Positions 1 to 7,231 of a stretch of DNA of 46,367 bases are shown here, in pieces. Location: positions 1 through 46,367 of the forward strand of contig NZ_DLFW01000016.1 of NCBI RefSeq assembly GCF_002482385.1, in the 5' to 3' direction. The stretch is from Dysgonomonas sp. UBA7710. Its GTDB lineage: Bacteria > Bacteroidota > Bacteroidia > Bacteroidales > Dysgonomonadaceae. Numbering within the stretch: the stretch's first letter is position 1; every line of letters starts with the position of its first letter. The translations under genes were made by a program, and so were the position numbers. The notes beneath the pieces were generated by a model. It saw nothing but the letters and a program-made list of their open reading frames with translations, was not told the DNA's origin and made no database searches.

Positions 1-36
1 TAATAGCAGTGAGGGACTTTTTTTGTGTTGATAGAT

Positions 37-75
37 ACCACATGGATTATCATACTGATGGGTATCCTTTGTGGT
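37..75. other. Imperfect hairpin at window start
   Basis: Bases 37-47 (ACCACATGGAT) and 64-75 (ATCCTTTGTGGT) are inverted copies with one extra base. The element lies just past the 3' end of the minus-strand nucleotidase gene. It has no clear T tract, so it is only a possible weak terminator or 3' stabilizing structure. Confidence 0.3.
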
Positions 76-93
76 TAATCCTTAAATAATTAC

Positions 94-609
94 TTACAGT
101 ATATTTACTACCTCATTCCAGTTATTAGCCCTTATATGCCTGCCATTCTCCATTTTTGCATTGTGTGGCTGGGTAAATAATACCGTTTTGCCTTCAAAAT
201 AGTCAAGGTTTTTAAAGTGGTCGTCGAGCATGATATCACCTTTTACCGAATCCTTTTTGCCACAAAAAATCATTTGTTCCCAAGTTATGAATGGGTAGTG
301 CTCATTGAGCCAATATAGCTTTTCGCTCAGACTGTCAGGGAATTCCGTTGCCGATGATACTATAAGCACTTTGTATTTATCATTCAGATATTTCAATCCC
401 TCCACGCTTCCTTGTATAGTGGGCGCGTTGCGGAAAAAACCTTTTGTACGAACATATTTTTCGGCATTGGCGAATGCTTTCATTTCCAATACTCCTTCCA
501 AATCTTTCAATGATTGTTTTATTCCCAGTTCCTCAAACTCGAATCTGAGAAACTGGGAATATACGTCGGCCAATACACCGTCCATGTCTACTAATAATTG
601 TTGTTTCAT
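94..609 (-). CDS. 5'(3')-deoxyribonucleotidase-like HAD phosphatase (NT5C family)
   Basis: The protein probably dephosphorylates deoxyribonucleoside monophosphates in the cytoplasm. It starts with LLVDMDGVLAD, the HAD motif I of the NT5C family, in which the first Asp is the nucleophile. SSATEFPDS supplies the motif II Ser/Thr, and a Lys followed by DIMLDDH near residue 135 gives motifs III and IV. At 171 residues the length fits the family. An upstream ATG at 636 in the same frame would add nine residues (MDKLYNNLK). The ATG at 609 is preferred because the family starts a few residues before the DxD motif. It lies just downstream of the pirin gene on the same strand (8 to 35 nt, depending on the start), so the two may be co-transcribed. 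Family assignment is firm; the exact substrate is inferred. Confidence 0.85.
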   Translation of the reverse strand: MKQQLLVDMDGVLADVYSQFLRFEFEELGIKQSLKDLEGVLEMKAFANAEKYVRTKGFFRNAPTIQGSVEGLKYLNDKYKVLIVSSATEFPDSLSEKLYWLNEHYPFITWEQMIFCGKKDSVKGDIMLDDHFKNLDYFEGKTVLFTQPHNAKMENGRHIRANNWNEVVNIL

Positions 610-644
610 TTTCAGGTTATTGTATAGTTTATCCATTTAAATTC

Positions 645-1655
645 TTACGGTTTCTCTGTCTGTCTGCCATCTTCATAACTGGCAAAACGCCCGTCTCCGC
701 TTTCGTTTACAGGCCCGGGGTTATACCATTGCCATCCACCGAAGTGTGTGTGTGCATAGTCGGCAATGGCTTGTTCTATTTCGTTGCGGGTATTCATCAC
801 AAAAGGGCCATATGCAGCCACTGACTCGTGGATTGGCTCACCTTCGAGTAATAATAAACGGCTTTCGGTTGTGCCATTTCTCAATACAATGTTTTCATTA
901 CCGTTGAGCTCAGCACAATAGTTTACTGCAAGACGTTGCCCTTCTATATCCACTTCATCTCCTTCGTAAAGGTAAAGCATACGATTGAGAGTCGGCGAAA
1001 CTTTCGGGATACTTAATTCTGCCTCCGGCTGCATCGTTATAAGCCATATGTTTACATGATTATTTCTATTATAAGCCCACGAAGCGGGTAATGGATCGGG
1101 AGACTGTATATCTTTATAGTTCCCGGCTATCACTTTTATACTGCTTATATGCCCGTTTACATCTTTCACCTCCACAATGGGGATTTGCTCGTTCCATAAC
1201 ATCTTATAAGCAGGGGTTGCAAATTTATCTTTTCGGGGCAGGTTAAGCCATATCTGAAAAAGTTCCATCGGATTGTCTTCGGTTTCGGAGAGTATGGGAA
1301 ACATTTCGGAATGCTGAATACCTGCTCCTGCCGTCATCCATTGCACATCGCCCTGTCCGTAACGGCCTTTAGAGCCTTTGGAATCGAAATGGTCTACAAA
1401 ACCCTCTGTTACTACTGTTATTGTCTCAAATCCGCGGTGCGGGTGAACAGGAAATCCCGGAACAGTGTCGCCATAATACATGCGCCACGGGGCATTGTGG
1501 TCAAAGTCTTCACCTATTCTTCGGCTTTCGAGATAATAGGAGGGTTCCATCTTTCCGTTTCCTTTTGGAAAAAGATCTTTGTGGTGGAAGCATACGATAA
1601 ATGGGTTCTTCACTTGTAGCTGAAATCCCATTTCTTCTATTTTTATTATTTTCAT
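645..1655 (-). CDS. Pirin family protein
   Basis: This is a bicupin of the pirin family (336 residues, slightly longer than the usual 230-300). The N-terminal cupin carries the metal-binding set: HPHRGFET near residue 92, a His in VDHFDSKG, and AGAGIQHSE with the fourth His and a Glu. The C-terminal cupin starts near residue 185 with the pirin_C segment around LLLLEGEPIHESVAAYGPFVMNT. Some family members act as quercetinases and eukaryotic pirin is a redox-sensing co-regulator; the role in bacteria is often unknown. No signal peptide is seen, so it should be cytoplasmic. The nucleotidase gene follows closely on the same strand. A -7-like box (TATATTTG read on the minus strand) at 1814-1807 could drive it through a leader of about 145 nt. 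Confidence 0.9.
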   Translation of the reverse strand: MKIIKIEEMGFQLQVKNPFIVCFHHKDLFPKGNGKMEPSYYLESRRIGEDFDHNAPWRMYYGDTVPGFPVHPHRGFETITVVTEGFVDHFDSKGSKGRYGQGDVQWMTAGAGIQHSEMFPILSETEDNPMELFQIWLNLPRKDKFATPAYKMLWNEQIPIVEVKDVNGHISSIKVIAGNYKDIQSPDPLPASWAYNRNNHVNIWLITMQPEAELSIPKVSPTLNRMLYLYEGDEVDIEGQRLAVNYCAELNGNENIVLRNGTTESRLLLLEGEPIHESVAAYGPFVMNTRNEIEQAIADYAHTHFGGWQWYNPGPVNESGDGRFASYEDGRQTEKP

Positions 1656-1806
1656 ATAGATGATTTTTTATTCATATTTATCAGAAAGGAGAAAATAAGA
1701 TACATTGGGTAGTTGTAAAATCAGAATATAAAATGCAATACAGTCAAAGACTGAGCATTCTTCTGTTGTGTAAAGCGACAAATTTTATTCCCCTCCAATA
1801 TTTTAA

Positions 1807-1834
1807 CAAATATACGAAATAATACCTATATTTG
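1807..1834. promoter_or_regulatory. Face-to-face -7 boxes (divergent promoter region)
   Basis: CAAATATA at 1807-1814 is the complement of TATATTTG, and TATATTTG itself stands at 1827-1834, separated by 12 bp. Both fit the Bacteroidota -7 consensus TAnnTTTG. The right box would start transcription near 1841, just before the preferred start of the TPR gene at 1861. The left box points towards the pirin gene. No clear -33 TTTG element was found for either. Confidence 0.45.
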
Positions 1835-1860
1835 CTTCATCTAATATGGATTTGCTCATT

Positions 1861-2736
1861 ATGAAACATCTATTTTTTGCCATTTTGCTCACTCTTGGGC
1901 TATCATCATATGCTCAGAAAACGGAAAATAAAGTACGTGCCGAATCACTGGCTGCAATGGCTGTAGGTAAGGAAGCTGAAGGTGGTAGTATGGAAGAAAT
2001 ATCGGCTATATTGGGAGAAGCTGTAAAGGCTGCCCCATCGCACGCCGACTTGTATGCTATATGGGGGTTCCTGGCAATGAAGCGTGCCGAAAAGGACTCC
2101 GACACAGGATTGTATGAAATGAGTTTTGAGAAATTCAAGAAGTCTGTACAACTGAAGCAATCGCCCGAAGTGTATGGGCTGTGGGCAGGAGCTCTTATCT
2201 TTTATGCCAACCTGAAAAAAGATGACAGTGTGTATGAAGAATGTTTCGACAAGCTGCAGAAAGCAGTGGATGTGAACTCCCGTTTCATTCAGGCTTATCT
2301 GGTTTGGGGACAAACATTGCTGAAACTGGCAATGGATAAAAATGATGCAGCACTTTACAAGCAGTCTATAGAGAAATATAATAAGGCGCTGGAACTGGAT
2401 GCCAATTCGCTTGATGCTAATACGGGAAAGGGGTTTGCATGTCTGAGTCTGGGAAAAATAGAGAAAGATCACACTAAATACGGGGAAGAACTGGTATCAT
2501 CGTATCTGAAGGCAGAGCAACAGGGAAGCCAGTCAGCTGCCTATAATCTGGCTTGCTACTATTCCCTTGCCAAAGAAAAAGAAGAAGCTCACAAGTGGCT
2601 CGAAAAAACCATTGTAAAGCAATATGCCATAAGAATGGATGTGCTGAATAAAAAGCGTATCGAAGACGATCAGGACTTCAATAACATTCGTCGCGACAAA
2701 AAATATAAGGAAATACTGGCAACGTATTTTAATTAG
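1861..2736 (+). CDS. Secreted tetratricopeptide-repeat protein
   Basis: The preferred start at 1861 gives MKHLFFAILLTLGLSSYAQ, a typical signal peptide ending in YAQ. The in-frame ATG at 1846 would only add MDLLI in front and lies almost on the predicted transcription start. The mature part (about 270 residues) is alpha-helical with TPR-like units such as ADLYAIWGFLAMKRAE, FIQAYLVWGQTLLKLA, YNKALELDANSLDANTGKG and AAYNLACYYSLAKEKEEA. It probably works as a periplasmic protein-protein interaction scaffold; no enzymatic motif is seen. The gene stands alone, with its own likely promoter and a strong terminator behind it. The TPR call is firm; the function is unknown. Confidence 0.85.
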   Translation: MKHLFFAILLTLGLSSYAQKTENKVRAESLAAMAVGKEAEGGSMEEISAILGEAVKAAPSHADLYAIWGFLAMKRAEKDSDTGLYEMSFEKFKKSVQLKQSPEVYGLWAGALIFYANLKKDDSVYEECFDKLQKAVDVNSRFIQAYLVWGQTLLKLAMDKNDAALYKQSIEKYNKALELDANSLDANTGKGFACLSLGKIEKDHTKYGEELVSSYLKAEQQGSQSAAYNLACYYSLAKEKEEAHKWLEKTIVKQYAIRMDVLNKKRIEDDQDFNNIRRDKKYKEILATYFN

Positions 2737-2760
2737 ATTATTTGCTAATTGCCATAAATA

Positions 2761-2802
2761 AAAAGATAAGGCTGTATCCATCCCGGTGCAGCCTTATCTT
2801 TT
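2761..2802 (+). terminator. Intrinsic terminator of the TPR gene
   Basis: Bases 2761-2774 (AAAAGATAAGGCTG) and 2789-2802 form a perfect 14-bp stem with a 14-nt loop. A TTATCTTTTAAT tail lies in the 3' arm. It starts 24 nt after the stop codon. The A-rich left arm would also give some termination on the other strand. Confidence 0.8.
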
Positions 2803-3004
2803 AATCTAAACCTATATTAACCTAAAATACCTATGTGATTGTATTATGAAGGAATAATTGTATACTGCAAAATAAGGCATTTGAATCCATATCGTAAATG
2901 TAAAATTGTACAATGGCATAGAAACATTCGCTTATACCGTGATTATTACATACCTTTATAGTGCAGATGCTCTTATATATTCTTACCCGTAAAAACAGTA
3001 TATC

Positions 3005-3574
3005 ATGTTTACAATTTTCGAGACTTATCCCTGGCTTTTACCCCTGATAATTTTCTTCGGGCGTATTTGTGATGTAACGCTTGGTACCTTGCGTATCATT
3101 TTTGTATCAAAAGGCGAAAGATATAAAGCTCCTATTGTCGGTTTCTTCGAAGTATTTATCTGGGTGGTGATTATATCTCAGATATTTGCCCATGCTAACA
3201 GTATTATCGCATATGTGGCATATGCAGCCGGATATGCAGCTGGAAACTATGTGGGGATATTGGTTGAGAATCGTATCGCATTCGGCTATCAGTTATTGAG
3301 AGTATATACAAAAAAAGACGTTCCGGAGCTGATAAAAGATCTCAATAAACAGAATATAGGGGCAACCTTCGTAAAAGGTGAAGGCGCCGTTTCTCAGGTG
3401 CATATTATAGAGATAGTCATCAGCCGTAAGTCGCTCGATGAAGTGGTGACGATGATTACCGGCTTCGATGCTGATGCATTCTATCTGGTAGAGGATATCC
3501 GCTACAAGAAGAAAGGTATATTTGCCATGAACAAATGGAGTAACAGAACCATAGCTGCCAGTAAGAGAAAATAA
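3005..3574 (+). CDS. UPF0316 membrane protein (DUF5698 + DUF2179)
   Basis: The protein has 189 residues. Three hydrophobic segments cover about residues 8-28, 38-60 and 62-85, including FFGRICDVTLGTLRIIFVSKG near the N-terminus, which is characteristic of DUF5698. The cytoplasmic C-terminal part (about residues 100-175) is the DUF2179 fold, with GAVSQVHIIEIVISRKSLDEV and FDADAFYLVEDIRY. DUF2179 is also found at the C-terminus of YitT-type proteins and is suspected to bind a small ligand; the function is not established. A possible -7 box TACCTTTA stands at 2951-2958. A short methyltransferase-like fragment follows 10 nt after its stop. Confidence 0.85.
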   Translation: MFTIFETYPWLLPLIIFFGRICDVTLGTLRIIFVSKGERYKAPIVGFFEVFIWVVIISQIFAHANSIIAYVAYAAGYAAGNYVGILVENRIAFGYQLLRVYTKKDVPELIKDLNKQNIGATFVKGEGAVSQVHIIEIVISRKSLDEVVTMITGFDADAFYLVEDIRYKKKGIFAMNKWSNRTIAASKRK

Positions 3575-3584
3575 GCAGAATAAC

Positions 3585-3692
3585 ATGGAGAAGGATAAAT
3601 CATATAAGTTCTGGGACAGGGTATCCGGCTGGAACAAAGCAGAGAGTGACGCGAACTCTGTCTTGGTCAAATGCATAAACAGTAAATCTTGA
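3585..3692 (+). pseudogene. N-terminal remnant of a class I SAM methyltransferase
   Basis: This is a 35-codon reading frame beginning MEKDKSYKFWDRVSGW and ending VLVKCINSKS. The start resembles the N-terminus of SAM-dependent methyltransferases that open with KFWDRxS before the first helix, but the frame stops well before any glycine-rich SAM-binding motif (DxGxGxG). No continuation is found in the 25 nt before the next gene. I read it as the 5' end of a gene that lost most of its body by deletion. The alternative is a genuine small protein. Confidence 0.45.
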
Positions 3693-3717
3693 CCAGAAGC
3701 ATTTAAGAAGTAATTTT

Positions 3718-4080
3718 ATGAATATTGAAGAATTTAGGGAATATTGCCTGTCAATAAAGGGTAGTAGTGAATCGTTGCCTTTTCTGGGCCACAATGTTTT
3801 GGTCTTTAAAGTGATGGGTAAAATGTTTACATATATTCCATTGGAGCCTAAAGACGGGGTATTCAAAGCAGATCTTAAATGTGATCCCGAAAGATCAATC
3901 GAATTGCGGGAAAAATACGAGGGGATAACCGAAACGGATTTCAAAACTCCCTTGTGGAATCTGGTTACACTCGAAAGCGATGTGCCTGATGAATTGATCC
4001 GGGACTTAATTCAACATTCGGTAGATGAAGTGATAAAGAAACTTCCCAAAAAGAAGCGGGAAGAATATCTCGGATTATAA
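3718..4080 (+). CDS. MmcQ/YjbR family DNA-binding-like protein
   Basis: The protein has 120 residues, the usual length for the YjbR/MmcQ (CyaY-like fold) family. Family signatures are MNIEEFREYCLSIKGSSESLPF at the start, FKVMGKMFTYIPLE, a CDPERSIELREKY segment, and WNLVTLESDVPDELIRDLIQHSVDEV in the C-terminal third. E. coli YjbR is annotated as a double-wing DNA-binding protein by structure; the role is unknown. No signal peptide is seen. It follows the methyltransferase remnant by 25 nt and could share a transcript with the UPF0316 gene. Confidence 0.85.
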   Translation: MNIEEFREYCLSIKGSSESLPFLGHNVLVFKVMGKMFTYIPLEPKDGVFKADLKCDPERSIELREKYEGITETDFKTPLWNLVTLESDVPDELIRDLIQHSVDEVIKKLPKKKREEYLGL

Positions 4081-4109
4081 TTATTGAAGATAACCAAAAA
4101 TGAATCTTG

Positions 4110-4174
4110 ATCTTTTTTGATTGGTATAGAAAAAGATCAGGGGCTGCCGTTTCTTTTAATGCGGTCAACCCCTG
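4110..4174. terminator. Convergent 3' hairpins between yjbR-like gene and 737-aa gene
   Basis: Two small stems lie in the convergent gap. TGATCTTTTT near 4108-4117 pairs with AAAAAGATCA at 4130-4139. CAGGGG at 4138-4143 pairs with CCCCTG at 4169-4174. The two overlap and may be alternatives. They are plausible weak terminators for either strand, with no long T tract. Confidence 0.35.
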
Positions 4175-4271
4175 TCTGTTCTGGGCTTATATTATTTTTA
4201 CTCCGATATCTGAAATTCCGTCTTTATTGTTTGACGAGAAATCTACTTAAAAAGCTGCATCGGAAAGATTT

Positions 4272-6485
4272 TTATTTGTTTGCTCTTCGGATTTCTTCCG
4301 CTTTCATAATACACCATGCAAAAGCATTGGCTGTAAAGGCTGTATTGTACACCCTGTTACCACTTCCGCCGAAGTTATAGCGGTAACTCGGATAATTGCT
4401 ATAGACCTTACCGTTTATCGTTTTGGTAGTCAATACAAACGGACATACACCAGAGTTCACATTCCAATAAGTTCTCGCTTCGGCCGAATTAAAACCACCG
4501 TCGCCGACGAATATCAGGGGATATTCTTTATGACGGAAGATCGTAACACCTGTTGCATCTCTCGATGTATTACCTATTTCCCTCGCGCCCGAATATATAA
4601 TGATCTCATCAAGCGGCAAATTGGTCATAAACACAGTGGTTGATGCGTCTTCTCCCCAATTTCTCCCTAGAATATCGTCAAACGGACCTTTTAATATAGG
4701 GTCATCGTCTTTACAATAATATGGCTTCATGTTCATCGCGGCAGCACTGTTCATATTGACATTATTAAAGCCTAATGTATAGTTGCTCCCTGCACCGGCA
4801 CCGCTCGCCGATGAAATGGCAGGGGAAGGGTTATCGAAGAGCAGGTTCAAAAAGTTTGCATTCGAGGTATTTGCTTCCGAACAAATCATTAGAATACCTC
4901 CAGATTTAAGAAAATCTATAAGTACTGCGCATCTGGCCGCGTCAGCAGCATTACTGTTCCGATAAAATTCAGTGTCATATCCAATCATAAAAATATCAGT
5001 CTTTGGCTGCCCACCGGTTCCTTTCAATAAAGATTCCAATTTGGAGGCACTCATATTCCTCCATGTAGTAGTTTCCAAAGCGACTATATCCCTGTTGTCA
5101 TCGCCCCATGCATCTGGGTTTGATGATGGAATAAAGTTTGCCTGAGCTGTTGTTCCCAGATTGTTAAATCCGGCAAATTTCAGGATAGACCATTGGTTGT
5201 ATCCGAAATTATTTTTATCGGTAAGCATCGTATTAAGGCTATTAGGGGGATTTCTTTGAGAAACCAGTCCGGGATTATAACCGTAAGTGTTATTGGTGTT
5301 ACCTAATGTCATCAGACGCTTGCGCGGGATAAGCATATAAACAGTGGCGGTACACGATGCATCGTTCGATACGCTATTGGTGGTGATGGTGAATACCTTG
5401 TCGTTCAATCCGCGGGGGATGCCTGTGCCTTCCAGATATATATCCTGAGGATTGGAAGAAAGAACTGCCTGCCCCTTGAATGAGAAGCCATCTACCGTAT
5501 TGGTTTCCAGAATAGCCACCGCACCAAAAGCGCTCGGTGGAATATTTCTGAGGGTCACTTTGATTCTGTTAGGTTCGCCTGTGACGCCGGGTGTGGAAGA
5601 TAAAGGGACATCTTCGAAATATGCGCCTTGTACAACAGTAGCTCCGCACTCAATATCAAATTCAGGGCGTGCCGCTGTGGAACGGACATTCACTGCGAAA
5701 TTACAATCCGGTCCGCTGCCGGTGGAACTTAATATAAACTGGTCCGGAGTATCGTCGGCAAGGTTGAGCAGGTCTGCACCTTGTGTATGGAGCTTGGGTT
5801 GTCCTGTACCCGGAATCGTTATGAAGAAAGTACCGGTAGCGTAGAAAGTACCTGACAGCTCAAAGAAATAACCATTGTCCCCCTGTGGATTTCCCGGTGC
5901 AAAGGTAGCGGAAATACTATATGAGCCTATGCGGGTTATCTCCACTTCAACTCTTATGTAATTCGATGAATTCAATGCTATACCATCTCCGTAATCGCCC
6001 CGTACTTCCAGTGTGCTGCAATGAAATTCGAACTGGGCGGGAGAGGCTTTTTGCTGGAAACAGTTCCATTTCTCACCATCCCACTGATTTAATCCCAGAC
6101 AGAGTTCCTTATCATCGTCTTCCACCAGATTATAGACGATAAGTCCGGTATGGGTCTTGTCCAGTGTTGCTTTATTTGCGGCATAATCGGAACCAGGTCC
6201 GGATGCAGGATCGTCAGGATCAGCCAGAAACATCGGATAAAGTTCTTTTTTCTCCGAAAGAGTTACACGGGGCAATGCCAGACCTTTATACGCATTATGG
6301 GTACTGTCGGATACATTGTCCTTATCTTTCAATTGTAACAGAGCTCCTGAAATGGGTTGTTCTCCTGTCCCTATCGTTACCTGAGCATGTATTGTAGAAC
6401 TCATGGCCAATATTGTCACCAGTAGTAATAGTATCTTAAATCTTATTCCTTTCCGGTGTTTTTGTTTAAAGTTTGCTTGCTTCAT
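4272..6485 (-). CDS. Large secreted protein of unknown function with a class I glutamine-amidotransferase-like segment
   Basis: The protein has 737 residues. Its N-terminus has basic residues and then FKILLLLVTILAMSSTIHAQ, a signal peptide. The opening mature stretch (VTIGTGEQPISGALLQLKD, then LALPRVTLSEKKELYP and HTGLIVYNL) is a module seen at the front of many Bacteroidales surface proteins of unknown role. Two beta-rich repeats follow around residues 150-270 and 275-380, each opening with F..(H/E)C and a VRG/VQG-type strand and ending in a TCxxVY-like segment. From about 390 to 610, the run TYGYNP, DIVALETTTWRNMSASKLESLL, TDIFMIGYDTEF and FLKSGGILMICSE resembles the alpha/beta layout of a GATase1-like or ThuA-like domain, without a recognizable Cys-His-Glu triad. 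No SusD-like, sortase or type IX C-terminal signal is recognized. It is monocistronic, with a structured leader region upstream. Confidence 0.6.
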   Translation of the reverse strand: MKQANFKQKHRKGIRFKILLLLVTILAMSSTIHAQVTIGTGEQPISGALLQLKDKDNVSDSTHNAYKGLALPRVTLSEKKELYPMFLADPDDPASGPGSDYAANKATLDKTHTGLIVYNLVEDDDKELCLGLNQWDGEKWNCFQQKASPAQFEFHCSTLEVRGDYGDGIALNSSNYIRVEVEITRIGSYSISATFAPGNPQGDNGYFFELSGTFYATGTFFITIPGTGQPKLHTQGADLLNLADDTPDQFILSSTGSGPDCNFAVNVRSTAARPEFDIECGATVVQGAYFEDVPLSSTPGVTGEPNRIKVTLRNIPPSAFGAVAILETNTVDGFSFKGQAVLSSNPQDIYLEGTGIPRGLNDKVFTITTNSVSNDASCTATVYMLIPRKRLMTLGNTNNTYGYNPGLVSQRNPPNSLNTMLTDKNNFGYNQWSILKFAGFNNLGTTAQANFIPSSNPDAWGDDNRDIVALETTTWRNMSASKLESLLKGTGGQPKTDIFMIGYDTEFYRNSNAADAARCAVLIDFLKSGGILMICSEANTSNANFLNLLFDNPSPAISSASGAGAGSNYTLGFNNVNMNSAAAMNMKPYYCKDDDPILKGPFDDILGRNWGEDASTTVFMTNLPLDEIIIYSGAREIGNTSRDATGVTIFRHKEYPLIFVGDGGFNSAEARTYWNVNSGVCPFVLTTKTINGKVYSNYPSYRYNFGGSGNRVYNTAFTANAFAWCIMKAEEIRRANK

Positions 6486-6577
6486 GCAGTTTAGTTTTTA
6501 GTTTATAAAAATAGATTACTCAATTGTCGGCTGTAATATTCATTAGTTTAGCTTTTCTGTTATAATCGCCTTCCTGT

Positions 6578-6703
6578 AAAAGTTTCAATACCCCATATTC
6601 CTGTCCGGTACTTTCCCAAGCGATGGACAGAAAAATAAGGGAGTGAAGACAAATTTTTTAAAGACAATAAGAAATTCCCTTTTCACGGGGTATTGAAACT
6701 TTT
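6578..6703. repeat. Long inverted repeat enclosing a smaller hairpin
   Basis: AAAAGTTTCAATACCCC at 6578-6594 and its exact reverse complement at 6687-6703 form a 17-bp perfect stem. With one mismatch it extends three more pairs (CTG at 6574-6576, CAG at 6705-6707). Inside are CTGTCC at 6601-6606 and GGACAG at 6625-6630. The element lies 93-208 nt upstream of the 737-aa gene, in its likely 5' leader. It may be a structured RNA or a MITE-like relic; no target-site duplication is seen. Confidence 0.6.
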
Positions 6704-6883
6704 GCAGAGAATGGATGTGAATAATAGATTGAAAAAGAGTATGATGGGGTGCAAAAATACTCCCGTCCGTAAAGAAACGAACCTTATATTTGTTTTTATC
6801 TTCGGAAAATGATATATTATCACGCGTATGTAGTACGCCCGCAGGGATGATAATGTCGCTGATACGTGTGTATGTAGCTTCAA

Positions 6884-6905
6884 TATTCCTTAAAAGTAAG
6901 GAATA
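6884..6905. repeat. 9-bp perfect hairpin with 4-nt loop
   Basis: TATTCCTTA at 6884-6892 and TAAGGAATA at 6897-6905 flank AAAG. It has no T tract on either side, so it is not a normal terminator. It stands about 95 bp downstream of an orphan plus-strand TATATTTG box at 6785-6792. Confidence 0.5.
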
Positions 6906-6956
6906 AAGAAAAAATAATAATGGAAAAAATAAGGGTAGGGAATCAAGTGTGATTAG

Positions 6957-6970
6957 CTCTCTCTCTCTCT
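6957..6970. repeat. (CT)7 dinucleotide tract
   Basis: Seven CT units stand in an intergenic region, followed by AAC. Such tracts can change length by slippage, but no promoter or reading frame adjoins it, so no phase-variation role is supported. Confidence 0.7.
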
Positions 6971-7231
6971 AACAAAATAAGGCTAATATCCAAATTTCCA
7001 GTAGAAAAAATGGTTTTTCTTATTGTAAAGAAATCATAGGAAAGCATTCTTAGCCACATGTTTTATATCGTTTATGTTATATGTTTTATTTATAATTAGT
7101 TGTCGGAATTATAATAAAATCGCTCAAAATTAGCATATTTTTTTCATATACAAGGCAATTCATGCGATATTTTTACATCGACCTACTCATATTCAACTAC
7201 CGATTGGCATTATTTACCTTCTAATTATATT

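Larger units (their letters stand above)
6486..7231. other. 746-bp gap: leader of the 737-aa gene plus unexplained structure
   Basis: No convincing gene is seen here. The stretch holds a long inverted repeat (6578-6703), a TATATTTG box on the plus strand at 6785-6792, a 9-bp hairpin at 6884-6905 and a (CT)7 tract at 6957-6970. A 66-codon minus-strand frame at 6683-6883 starts with TTG, looks compositionally random and overlaps one arm of the inverted repeat. The remainder (about 6975-7231) is AT-rich and shows nothing recognizable. Confidence 0.6.

Noticed and set aside
4117..4380. 87-codon plus-strand frame overlapping the end of the 737-aa gene
   Set aside because: It overlaps the coding 3' end of the real gene and the convergent hairpins; its composition looks random.
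6578..6703. CRISPR repeat candidate (GTTTCAATACCCC and its complement)
   Set aside because: There are only two copies and they are inverted, with no regular spacers and no cas genes nearby. It is listed as an inverted repeat instead.
6683..6883. 66-codon minus-strand reading frame
   Set aside because: It has a TTG start, overlaps an arm of the inverted repeat, and has no domain, signal or promoter support.
6957..6970. (CT)7 tract as a phase-variable switch
   Set aside because: It lies away from any promoter spacer or start codon, so no target gene can be named.
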